Shown here one piece after another: positions 22,389 through 34,100 of a stretch of DNA of 64,000 nucleotides (positions are counted from its first letter, which is position 1; the number at the start of each line of letters is the position of its first letter). Source of the DNA: Asterias rubens. Its lineage: Eukaryota; Echinodermata; Asteroidea; Forcipulatida; Asteriidae. The notes under the pieces were generated by a model that worked only from the letters and a program-made list of their open reading frames with translations, was not told the DNA's origin and searched no databases. Location of the stretch: contig NC_047062.1 in the NCBI RefSeq assembly GCF_902459465.1, positions 23,379,919 to 23,443,918 of the forward strand. Direction: 5' to 3'. A program made the translations under genes and the position numbers.

Positions 22389-23675
22389 TTGAACGAGTTA
22401 TTAAACCAGAAAAAAAGAGCATCCAACTATAGCCACCACTCAACCTTGCGGCCATTGTTTTGTAATAGTATGGCCACTCTTTAATCAACAACTATTCTTA
22501 CAGTAAACTGAAGGTGTTTGTGTTGTTGATGATACTCCATTGATCTATACGCGGATTATCAGCATTTTGTCAGTGTTGCCACAATGCTTCTTGCTTGTAT
22601 TGATTTGGCTTTCCACTCCACTGGGTTTTTAATCCCAGATAATGAAATTAGTTTGGACAAGTTTGATGATTTTTGTTGTTGATGTTCTATTTTGTTTTGT
22701 TTGTGAAGCATCCTGCTTGACTTGCCAAAAATAATGCTGTGGAGAATTGAAAACTCATTCATTGATTTGAATGGATTTTTTAAACACAATTACAGGTTTG
22801 GAATGTGACCATTTCCTGGAGACAGTACAAAAAGTGATGGATTTTTCCTTTTTACCAACAAATAACTTGATAAAGTATACAAGTTTTGTTTCAATATTGA
22901 TTCTGCTCTCAAATTTTTTGTGGCAAAAAAGGAAAGCTTCTATTATAACAGCCTTGCAATTTCTTAGGTGCTAGAATATGTGTGGAATGCTCGAGTGCTT
23001 TAAAAGTGTTTTTAAAAGGAAAATTGAGCGCTTTGCTCTTTTAAAATAACATTATCATAAATAATGATTTTAAGTTTGATCACTGTGAGCTTATTACTGT
23101 TTTTATTTTGATCAATACTTAACTGTTCTTTTGTAAAATTTGTTAAATAATATCATTGCCATTTCATCCATAAATATAATTTGCATACATTTGCGTCATC
23201 CCTTTAATATTTGCAATTAAATTAGTATCTGTTATTCACTGGTTGATATTTTCTTAACCTATAGTGCTATTTAGTGTTTTTTCATCTAGATTCGTTGTTT
23301 GAATTTTTGTATTGTCTACTCACAAAAAATAAGTGAATAATACACTTATGCATGGAATGTTTGGGGCATATTGTTTCAATTTTTATATTGCCGGGTCTTC
23401 ATGGAAAATACTGTTACATAGTAGGCCTAACTAAATACTCAATAAAAAGTGCATGTATTGGTATGTAAGTAATAAAAATACGCAGCGTCATCAATTAATT
23501 GTTTTTCATTGAGGTACTTAATTGACTATTTGGCCACAAGATATACTGCCACGAAAAACATTAAGACCAAAAGCAGTAAAAACACAAGAAAGTTCCTCAA
23601 GTCCACTTGCTGACCGAAAACAGTTGGGGAAAAAAACCCCACAGAATTCTTTTCAATTCTTTTTAACATTCCCTT

Positions 23676-24060
23676 TTAAAAGCAGTGGACACTATTGGTA
23701 ATTACTCAAAATAATATCAGCATAAAACCTCACTTTGTAACGAGTAATGGGTGCAGATTGATAGTATAAAACATTGTGAGAAATGTCTCCCTCTGAAGTG
23801 ACGTAGTTTTCGAGAAAGAAGTAATTTTCCACGAATTTGTTTTTGAGACCTCAAGTTTAGAATTTGAGGTCTCGAAATCAAGCATCTGAAAGCACGCCTT
23901 TGTGTGTTACAAGGGTGTTTTTTTCTTTCAAAGTTATCTCGCATCTCAGACGACCAATCAAGCTAAACTTTTTACAGGTTTGTTATTGTATGCATATGTT
24001 GAGATACACCAAGTGAGAAGACTGGTCTTTGACAATTACCAATAGTGTCCAGTGTCTTTA
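23676..24060 (+). mobile_element. MITE-A copy, near full length
   Basis: AAGCAGTGGACACTATTGGT to AATAGTGTCCAGTGTCTTTA. Central palindrome GAGACCTC...GAGGTCTC at about 23845-23875. Very similar to 7837-8222. Confidence 0.75.
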
Positions 24061-24259
24061 AACTTTTTTAAAGTTTATTATCTTTTAAGTGTTTTGCTGA
24101 AAAATATCCCAAAGCTAAAAATAAAAGTTATTTATTTCTTCTTCAAGACTCTTTGATTGATTGGAGATAGCGCAGTGCACATGTTGTATTAAGATCAGTC
24201 TACAGAAACTGTAATTTCATTCATCTCTACATAGTCTTAATTTCTGATCACATCGGGCC

Positions 24260-24440
24260 ATGGATTTCATTCTTGAAGGGGCAGGGGGGGGGGGGCACAG
24301 TATTTCTCCTGTGGTAAGGGTCACTTCTATGAGAAAATGTAGATTGGCAAAGGGCACCACAGCAAGGCACAGCAGGGCACCAAGGCACTGGCTGTAGGTG
24401 CCAAGGGTTCGTTTGAGGCCTGTTACATCAGTCACTTTTC
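24260..24440. repeat. Dispersed repeat J
   Basis: Contains a G-run, GGGTCACTTCTATGAGAAAA, GGGCACCACAGCAAGGCA and GGGCACCAAGGCACTGGC. A second copy at 24720-24905 has GGGCACTTACATTAGAAAAT and GGGCACCAAGGCCAAGACC. Confidence 0.5.
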
Positions 24441-25892
24441 TTCCACTCCCTTTACTTTTAACTGGTGTTCTTCCTTAATGAGTTTTCCAAGTAAGGTTTG
24501 AATGGTTGACTGGCTTAATTGTAGAGGTTATTCACTCTTCTATGGGAACGTTTAGAATATACTTATGGTATATAAATAGTTATTGATCAAACAGACAAAG
24601 TTTGTTTATCACATCTATGATCTGCCTTTAATCCTATAGATTTTCTTGGCTTACTCTCTTGTAGACAATTTTATGGGAGGAGACGAGGCTGGCTTGAGGT
24701 GGATCTAGTTTATTACTCCATGGGTGGATTTAGTAGATGAGCTTCAAACCAGAGCTGGAATTTCATCGTTGAATATGTTGAAAGTGCAAGTCCATTTTCA
24801 TTTTGAAAAGGGCACTTACATTAGAAAATCATTAAAAAAGTCAATTGGATGCTTTTCAAGGGCACCAAGGCCAAGACCAGGCACAAAATATTGCATCCTC
24901 GGCCACATACCCGCAATCTGTTTTGGACTGCAAGAATGTTCCTGTAGACTTCATCATTGTGCTGAAGTATGAGAGTAATCCCAAACAATTAAATATGCAC
25001 ATTACTTACAATGTTAAACATTCCAAAGAAAAGTTCCAGCAGTCCAGCAGAAAGGGAATGGGATCATGTGTTCTTACTTTCGACTTTTGAGGCACTCTCT
25101 CTCTCTTACCTTTTTCTTTTCATTCATGTACCAATAATCCAAAGTTACCCCCCTTCTCATTTTCCCTCATAAATATTAAGGTTTGAGGACAGCGATTCTG
25201 TGTTTTTGTTTATGAAACTGCTTCCTGTCGTCATGCGTTGCGGTCCTGAACCCCATGAACTTAAGCCACATTTTATGATGAATGTTCTCTCTGTTGTTTA
25301 CTCTAAAAGTTTCAATAGATTTTTGCTCCAAATAGAAAAGAATAAGGGAAAAAATGAACCAAACAGACCCCCCCCTCCCCAATAGTTTAATTAAAGGCCT
25401 GATACTTGGACCATAGCCAAGTCTTTCTCAACGACAGCTAAAGGACTGTTTACAATGTTTAGCCACTAACTAGAAATGACCAGGGGGCATGGAGGCAGTT
25501 GCCCCCCCCCCCTCCTGTGGAGCATCAGGCCTACAACGTCCATGCGATCAGTCATCTTTCTCTCAACTTTGATTTAAAAAAAACGTTGTGCAGAAAGTTT
25601 AACTCTGTTTGATTAAATTTCAACAAAAACTGAGGCTGTTCATGATTACCTAAGTTTTTTTGAAAATGTTGGTTTCCAAGAAGAAAGTTCGAATTCATGT
25701 AACAACAATGGAAGGAAACAGCAAAGGGATTGCTTTAAATGTTTGTTAAAAGATTTTGTTGTTTGGTATTATGTATTTGAATATTTCATTTTCCCTCTTT
25801 TGAAACCAAGTGCAGTTTTTTACAAATAAATAATCAAGAAATTGGTAAAGAAATTCTAACAGGTACTGCTCACAGTGCTATGTATTATTTTC

Positions 25893-26050
25893 AGTGAAAT
25901 ATTGATATTTCTGTCCCACCATCATAAAATTATAACATTTCTGTCCCACCATTACAAAATATTGATATTTCTGTCCCACCATCACAAAATATTGATATTT
26001 CTGTCCCACCATCACAAAATATTGATATTTCTGTCCCACCATCACAAAAT
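25893..26050. repeat. 30-bp minisatellite
   Basis: About five units of a 30-bp sequence containing TGATATTTCTGTCCCACCAT then CACAAAATAT. The period is a multiple of three, so both strands stay open by chance. Intergenic. Confidence 0.9.
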
Positions 26051-26184
26051 ACTTATCTACCATTAAACTTACATACTAAATTTAAGACAGCAATTAATTT
26101 TTTTTATTTTTTATTTTTTTTTACTGCCAGTGTCTTTTTAAAATATTGTTGAATAAATAAACCATTAATGTAAGTGATATAAGG

Positions 26185-26400
26185 GCCATGTCACACAGAG
26201 CAATTTACAAGCAACCACTTTTCAGGTAATCTAGCTTGAAGAAGATGGTGTTCACATTGGAATTGTCACATTTTTTTCTTGAGGATTGCAAGACATTGTT
26301 TGAAAAATTGCAAATAAATGCTGCCGAATTGCTTCTAAAGCCTGCTACTGCATTTGGTTGCCTCCAAGTTGCCTGCAAAAGTTGCCTCAAGCAATGAAGT
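26185..26400. mobile_element. Inverted-repeat element (family I)
   Basis: Starts AGGGCCATGTCACACAGAGC and contains TTGCCTGCAAAAGTTGCCTC. An inverted relative at 48020-48212 ends TATGTGACATGGCCCT. Confidence 0.5.
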
Positions 26401-27230
26401 AGAGTTTACCTCCATGCCTGGAGTGACAATGTCGTAAGTCCTAGGTGGCCAACACTACTGGCAACACAGGTTTCCACTGTGCTTTGACAACATTTCTGTT
26501 TGCCATACTGTAATGCACGCTTCATTAAGTGCTTCGCATTGAGCTGAGTTCACCTTGGGGAAAAAACTAACAATCTAATCTGTCATCGCAACAAGCGAAT
26601 GGAGGTAATTTACAGGTACCTAGTGGCTTATAGGCAGCTCTAGTGTGGATCTCTTGTGCAAATAATAGAAAACGCTAACGACATTAGTTATATCAAAGCC
26701 GATTATACACACTTCTCAACAACCTATTGAGGTTTGATCCGTGCCTCTGCTGAGCCAACATAGTCAGAAATCATTAACAACTCACTGTTGTAGATTTCAC
26801 CTTTTCATAATCTCTTTTTTTTTTATGGAGACTTGGTTAAGTAAGTTGGGAATGACATTTATTTGCAGAACGTGTCTTGCTCAAAGTAAGAGTAGGATAT
26901 CAAAGTGTGAACATAAATTACTTTCAAGGCAACACTTGACTCAATCATGGAGGTAGATTCTGTCCACAGAAGATGTATATAAAAATAGAGTCTGATTGAT
27001 CAGGGACATCTCCAGAGTTTATGAGGCAAAAACAATTTAAAGAAGCCAGTCTAATTAGAATTGGCTCATTCTTGAGCTATTTTTGTCTGTGCCATTATTC
27101 TACAGAAGTCTACAAGGATTTAGTATTAGAATAGAACAATTTGTCCTTTGCATATTTAGTTACAGCATATGAAGTGAAGGGAAGTTTCACACTTTCAATG
27201 AGACAACATTATTTGTGTTATACTCGTGCG

Positions 27231-27601
27231 TTAAGGACACTATTGGTAATTGCTCAAAATTATATTTAGCATGAAACCTTACTTGGAAACGAGTAATGGG
27301 GAGAGGTTGATTGTATAAACCACTGTGAGAAACGGCTGCCTCTGAAGTGGCATAGTTTTCAAGAAAAAAAGTATTTTTCCATGAATTTGATTTCGAGACC
27401 TCAGATTTAGAATTTGAGGTCTCGAAATCAAGCATCTGAAAGCACACAACTCTGGTGACAAGGGTGTTTTTTTCCCCATTAATATCTTGCAACTTCGACG
27501 ACCAATTTAGCTCAAATTTTCACAAATTGTATACTCATGTTGAGATACACCAAGTGAGAAGACTGGTCTTTGACATCTACCAATAGTGTCCAGTGACTTC
27601 A
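27231..27601 (+). mobile_element. MITE-A copy
   Basis: TTAAGGACACTATTGGTAAT to AATAGTGTCCAGTGACTT, with the standard GAGACCTC/GAGGTCTC core. Confidence 0.75.
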
Positions 27602-27950
27602 AGCACTAAACTCGGTACTACTCCTGTGAAAAATCCACTGGCATATTACTTGGGTGAGATTTGAAACCAGGGAAAATGTGTTCGAGGAATAACAACAAAA
27701 CATTTGAAGCTGAAATATCATATACAAATAAATAATTTACAAGTGGTTTCTTACTGTCAATGAGAACATTTTTAGTTGTGTTGATACCCATGCACTGATG
27801 TAAAGCACTCTACTGGGTACTACTCCCATGTAAACTAATCAACTGGCATATTACTTGGGTGAGATTTGAAACCAGGGGAAAATGTGTATGTTGAATAACA
27901 ACAAAACATTTGTAGCTGAAATATCAATACAACCAAATCATTTGCAAATG
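27601..27950 (+). repeat. Tandem duplication of about 145 bp units
   Basis: 27601-27745 and 27803-27950 share GGCATATTACTTGGGTGAGA, TTTGAAACCAGG and AATAACAACAAAACATTTG at high identity. The duplication abuts the right end of the MITE-A copy. Confidence 0.7.
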
Positions 27951-28160
27951 TCCAGCTAAAAAAAGGCAACCAAACCCCCCTCCCTTGCCCGCCACCTTCC
28001 TACAAAAGTATTTTGACAAGTTGGTAATGAATTTTTTGTCTCTTTGTGCAGGAATCAAAATCGGCATCAACAATAGTTTCTCCGGGTTTTGGTCTGCACC
28101 TTCGTGACATCCATCAAAGAAAGAGCAAACAACTAATGTGCCTCCATTGAGTAAAACGTG

Positions 28161-31100
28161 ATGAACACTATCGAATCTACGGTATTGGATAACAAAGTCG
28201 ATATGGACTCTGAAAAGGGTAAGCCTTGAAGCATGCTATAAACATTGTTCAGTATTGATTTATGTAACTCCAGTATATTTTTACTATTTTGTGCAGTTTC
28301 GCCATAGAACTGCCTTTTCAATCTGTCACGTTTATAGCTAAGCGCAGTTTTAGGGTCTTAGTAACATACTTAAAAGGTACATAAGTAATTGACAGAAAAT
28401 GTATAAGCAAATTTAACACAGCCACAATCTTTCAAAAATGGAAGCATTTTTTCTCATGTGAAATGTTTTGAGTCCAATATTGAAACTTAAACGATTTGAC
28501 TGTCTATTTGAAAAACCTCAATGTAGATGGTTTGAATAACTACACTTTTCCCAAATCCAAAATGCTTAAACAATCCCTCAAATTTTTGTTAAGTGGACAC
28601 TATTGGTAATTACTCCAAATAATTATTAGCATCAAATCTTACTTGGTAACGAGTAATGGGGAGCTTTCGAAAGTAAAAAAACCATGTGAGAAGCGGCTCC
28701 CTCTGAAGTGACATAGTTTTCAAGAAAGAAGTAATTTTCCCAGAGAATTAGGTTTTCATGTCTCGAAATCAAGCATCTGAAAGCACACAACTTCGTGTGA
28801 CAAGGGTGTTTTTTCTTTCATTATTATCTCGCAACTTTGCGACCAATTGAGCTCAAATTTTCACAGGTTTGTTATTTTATGTCTAGGTTGAGATTATACC
28901 AAGTGAGAAGACTGGTCTTTGACAATTACCAATAGTGTCCAGTGTCTTTAATAGGAATGACATTAAAGTAATGAGGTGTCTTGTTCTCTTAAAGGGAAGG
29001 TACACCTTTGGTAATTACTCAAAACAAATATTAACTTAAAAACTGACTTGGTAACGAGCATTGGAGAGCTGTTGATAGTATAAAACATTGTGGGAAACGA
29101 CTCTCGCTAAAGTAACATAGTTTTTGAGAAAGAGATAATTTCTCACTAAAATAATAAAAGACTTCTAGCTAGAAGTCTTTTATTCTTATCTGAAAGCACA
29201 CAAATTCGTCCAACAAGGGTGTTTTTTTCTTTCATCATTTTCTTGTAACTTCGATGACCGATTGAGTCCAAATTTTCACAGGCTTGTTATTTTATGGTTA
29301 TGATGGGATACACCAAGTGAGAAGACTGGTCTTTGACGATAACCAAATGTGTACCTTCCCTTTAATCTGTTATAGTGATTGTTTTCTTCTGTTTTGCTTT
29401 ATTCAATAGATTCAGGAATTGAGCGGGGAGAGCTCTGTGAACAGATCAATCAGGTAAGAAATCAAGATACTTTGACTTTGTTTCAGTGCAGTACCAGAAG
29501 ATTTTGTGTGAATTAGTATTGATTAAAAATGTCTCTAAACTTGTTCAGCTTTTAGCAGACACAAGACCGCTGTGACTTATGTGGTCATAAATTTACTGGC
29601 CTGATCCTAAAAGTTACTGGCCTCCAGCCTGTAGTCCAGTGTAAAAATTTAAGCCTTGCAACAGCCATTGCCTTAGCTGAAGTCATTGGCTCTGATATAG
29701 CATGACACAGAAGGAGACTTTCGGGACGCTTGGTGGCAGCAGACTTACCAGTAAAAATCCATTGTTCTCGGTAATATGCACATGCACGGAACTACGTAAA
29801 CAATAGACCTTTTGGCAAATACCATTGCGCAAGCGCAGACTGTTGAATGAGGTGTATTGTGGGATAGATATGGATCCAAGCTTTATGCGCGTGCCCCAGT
29901 ATTTGCGAAAAAGGTCTATGGACATTTACCTGGTAAGTCTGCTGCCACCTAGCGTTCCAAAGTCTCCTATTAAACTTTGCAAACAATGTGAATGACTAAT
30001 ATTACCCTGCTTCGGTGGGTGGATTGTATTTTTGTGTCACCTTCTCTCTCTACCTTACTCTATGAAGGACACTTGCATTCAATTGAATTGAATTGAATTT
30101 AATTTAATAGTGATTTGAAATGTTTATTGGAATAAACACCTTGGCCAAACTGAGTTTGATTAATTCGTACTACACTATAAAAGTTGTTAGCTATTGTGTA
30201 AAAGAAAAAAAACAAGGACACGTTTTTCAAAAAAGTTTGTTTGGCTTCGACCTTGTCTTTTCTAAAGGTAAATCTGTTCAAATCTTATCAAATTGACATT
30301 ACAAATTCGCAACTCAAACAATTTAGAAGAGTTGTCCTGTAAAACTCAACTATTGCCAAACATTCGCAGCAAAAACAGAGCTGTGACTGTAAAAATTGTT
30401 TCACATGAAGCAATTGCAGGACGTATATGACCGGGGCTTCAGTTTACCTTTTTTAAAGTTACAGTGATTGAGGAACGAATTGAAAATTTCATATTTTATT
30501 CATAATGATGAAGGACCATTTCTCTTGAAAATATCATTATAATTGAATTGAAAAGAGGAAACAGTCTGATGAAACCCTGGGAGAAAACATTACAGCAAAA
30601 ATCCTTCCAGCCATAATAACAATTTTTCTAATAAGAAAACATTGCCATGCCAAGTCATCACTTTATAAAAGCCCAAGATTTCAACTGTTTTTTTTTAAAG
30701 TGCGTGCTTGTGATCAACATGAATTGCATTCTGGGTTGTCGTTGTGGATTGTCTGAGTTTTCGTTTTTCTCTGATGGAAAGTGACAGTTAATCAAACAAA
30801 CATACACAGTACTTTGTAACAGTCCATTACTGCACAACCTTAAGATGTTTTGTGAGAATAGATCACTGCATTGGATTACAACATGTGTATTTACAACTTG
30901 GCTTTTACCCTCAAGGCGAGACTTACACCCCATTAAGGGTCTGTACGCTTTTATACCGCATAATAATCTCTCTTAAGCTCTGTCAGTATTACTTTTACAA
31001 AGTGTCCTGAGATTTATGAAACCTTGGAAAATACTCTTGCAATCTTGGTACAAGATTGTAGATCACTTGCATACAGGAAACTATTTGATACAAAACCTGA

Positions 31101-34100
31101 GGAAATATTGACGACTTCTTTGGAGAGCTTGTACCGATTGAGATGGGCTGAATTTGGTTTAAAAAGGTTTCTATGCCCGTAAGCAGACATTTAGTTGGCT
31201 TCCTCATACACGCTAAGTGAATCCTCTGAAATGTATAAAGCCTGCTCATTAGTGTTAGGTACGCATGTATTGAGACGACCACAGTGTCCAGTTAGTATTT
31301 TCCCTACCGGCTTAGATTTCCTTAAATCCACCAACAAAAGGGTTGTTTGGATTGGATCTTAAGTCTTGTCTGTTATTTTACCACCCCCTTGTCCTTGCCT
31401 TTTGAAATACTTACACACGGAATTAGCCAATGTGCTTATCACACACAGCGGATATAGATTTTTTTAGTTGGTTGTAAGGATAGTCCGATACCGGCGTCAC
31501 TGTTGGAGCTTTTACAATGTAGACAATGTTAACAATTTGTAGTTCTCTTTACTCGCATGTATTCGCTGTTTGTAAAAGAATGTTTGACTAGCTGTGTGAA
31601 ACGGAGGGGGGCTTTGTATAGGAGAAAGTTGAAGCGTCCCATGTATTTGGGCCGATTTTACGGTGCTGTGAAGTGTTCCAAGCTAAGAAAACTGTCTTTT
31701 GTCAAATGTAAACTCTTGGAAGCAATGAGAAGTGAAACTAATTGAGAGATTCTGGAATCTTTTGGGCTGTCGTCTTGGCAGGGTTGGATCTTTCCTTGCC
31801 TTCCTACTCTAGGACCCCGGTCCAAATCCCACCAGGGGCACTATGTGGACTGGGTTTATTGCATGGGTTATGGCTGGAACAATTCTCTGGGGTTTTCTTC
31901 CCGCATCTAAAACTAAAGTTTCCTTCTTTTTCTTCTCTCAATTGAGTTCTTGGCTGGTATCGTGATTAGTTTTGCTCTTCTGAGAGTCATTGGCTTTACA
32001 AACAGAATGAAATGAATCACCATGTGTGCTTAATCCTTCACTGTTGTGGTAAAAACACCAACAAAAGGACTGCATAAGACTAAACAAAATTCATAAGATT
32101 TATAATTTTGAACCTGAATAATTGAGTCACTTTGTTACAATTTCCATAAATCTAAAATATGCCTACATACTTTTTATAATGCCCAATTTTATGTGGAAAA
32201 GGCTGGTATGGTTTGTGAAAATATCTGTTTCCCTGAATGTGCTCTCTACAGAAGTAATACTTCATGGTTTATCTTTTTGCCTAAGTATACTGTACTAACT
32301 ACTATACTACAAAGGCATTTATAATAAAGCGCTCTTAAAAAAAAATATTGCAGTGCATTACTCAGAAAGAAAAATACAAAAACAAGACAAACATACATCA
32401 AGATTAAGAGTCGTATAAATAGGTTTTGAAAGCTTTTCTGTAGGCTGCTAATGAAGTATCTGGAGTTTAGTTTCTAATCAATAAAAAAACTCACCACATT
32501 GTGTTGCACAACCATTCCTTCATTATTATATAGAAATATACATTTTATTTTGAGCAGTTAATTTGTCCGAGTTGAAGCATACAAACTTAGGGGATGGGTC
32601 TATGAAGAGTGTAGCGGAAAATGCCATTAGAATTTCTGACACTCTGCAAAGTGGGCCCAGTATGCACCTTCAGAAAATCTACTAACTGTTTTAGAGGCGC
32701 AACAGAAATTACAAAAACCACACAAGGCTCTGCAAACTCTGTAAGTTTAAGGAGTGGCTTACTAATAGAGTGAGTAGTGTTTTTTAGTGGTTTATAAAAA
32801 GTTGGTAGGTATTGTTATTCTTTTTCATCAGTTTTATATCAATCCAATTGACTCATATAAATGAAAATATTTGGTGGAACTGCTACTCCCCCTCAAAAAT
32901 GCCTTGATAAGGTTGAATGAAAGTGGAATTTTATGGGCTGTTAACAGACCCCATCATTATTTTATCACTTTGAGGCGGTGAATGCTTGGTTTGGAATAAG
33001 TCATGTGTAGGGCTATTATGTTCTTTACAAAATTCACCCAAGCTGACAGTGTCAAACTGCTCCCGAATTTGACACTGTTGGTACAGTTTCCATTTCAATG
33101 AAAACAACTCGTGGCCAGTGGACAAATGAAAAAAAGAGTATCCGATGATCCGATGTAATAAAATCAACCCACAAATGCCGTACTTGATTGTGTGTGGTTT
33201 CCTCCATGGTAAAACTAAGTTGCAGTTGAGTGAACTTGTTTGCAGAGAAAACAAATACCAAACAGTTATATTGAAATCAATGGCCCTTCATTGAATGGTG
33301 TCTGCTCATTATGTGTTGACCTGTGAAATTTTTTTCTTAAAACGCACTCCCCATTAAACTGAGTTGTAGAGCTACAAAATAGGTTAAATGATACCACAAC
33401 CCACTTCAAAAAATTGTACTTTTGCTGGTGATCCCTCCAGCTAAATTTAAGAATATCTGACTAAAAAATTTGCTCTTAAAGGGATGCTGCAGTGAATTCA
33501 AATAAAACAGTTAATTTTGCTGTCATTTATTTCTGATATATGTATTGAACATCAATAAATGTGTTTTGTTTATTCGCGACATATCTGACTTGCGTAATTA
33601 GCGAATAAGTCATGCCCCCCTTTTGTGGATTGTTACCGCCCCCCCCCTACCATCGACGTCACGTCGGGAATTCAAATATATCGTCTGCAAAAAGAGTCTG
33701 GTTCCTAACTACACGTGCGTAGGTACCAGGCCACACAGTTCACACGTCTCGATATGCACACAGCCAGGGGGCCCGGCGGCTCGGGTTACCGACATGACGT
33801 CACGTTTATGCAAATGAAGGCTCCCTTTTAGGGGCGGGGTGGGTTCCCCTAATCTGTTGAAAACCATTTTTAAAATACTTGCGCATTTATAAAAAATATA
33901 AACAAATATTTCAGGTTTAAAAAGTACGCCCCATTAAACCATGGAGGTGTTAAACTACGGTGTTTAAACCATGGAGGTTTTAAACTGAGGTGTAGAGTTA
34001 CCAAAGAAGTAAAATGATACAAAAACCCACTTCAAATATTTGACTGTTGGTAGTGATCATTCCCTCCAGCTGAGTTATCAGAATAATTGATGCTCCAATT

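Larger units (their letters stand above)
18542..28051. other. Gene-poor, repeat-rich interval upstream of ARHGEF33
   Basis: No coding exon with recognisable similarity was seen. It contains the 3' UTR of the membrane-protein gene, foldbacks at 20679-20755, 21018-21110, 21203-21328 and 22181-22388, a nested MITE at 21553-22130, MITE-A copies at 23676 and 27231, repeat J copies and a 30-bp minisatellite at 25893. A possible ARHGEF33 5' UTR exon with a GTAAGT donor ends near 20341; this is a guess. Confidence 0.45.

Noticed and set aside
25875-26066. Possible repeat protein on either strand, or a CRISPR-like array
   Set aside because: It is a 30-bp tandem repeat without unique spacers. Both strands are open only because the period is a multiple of three.
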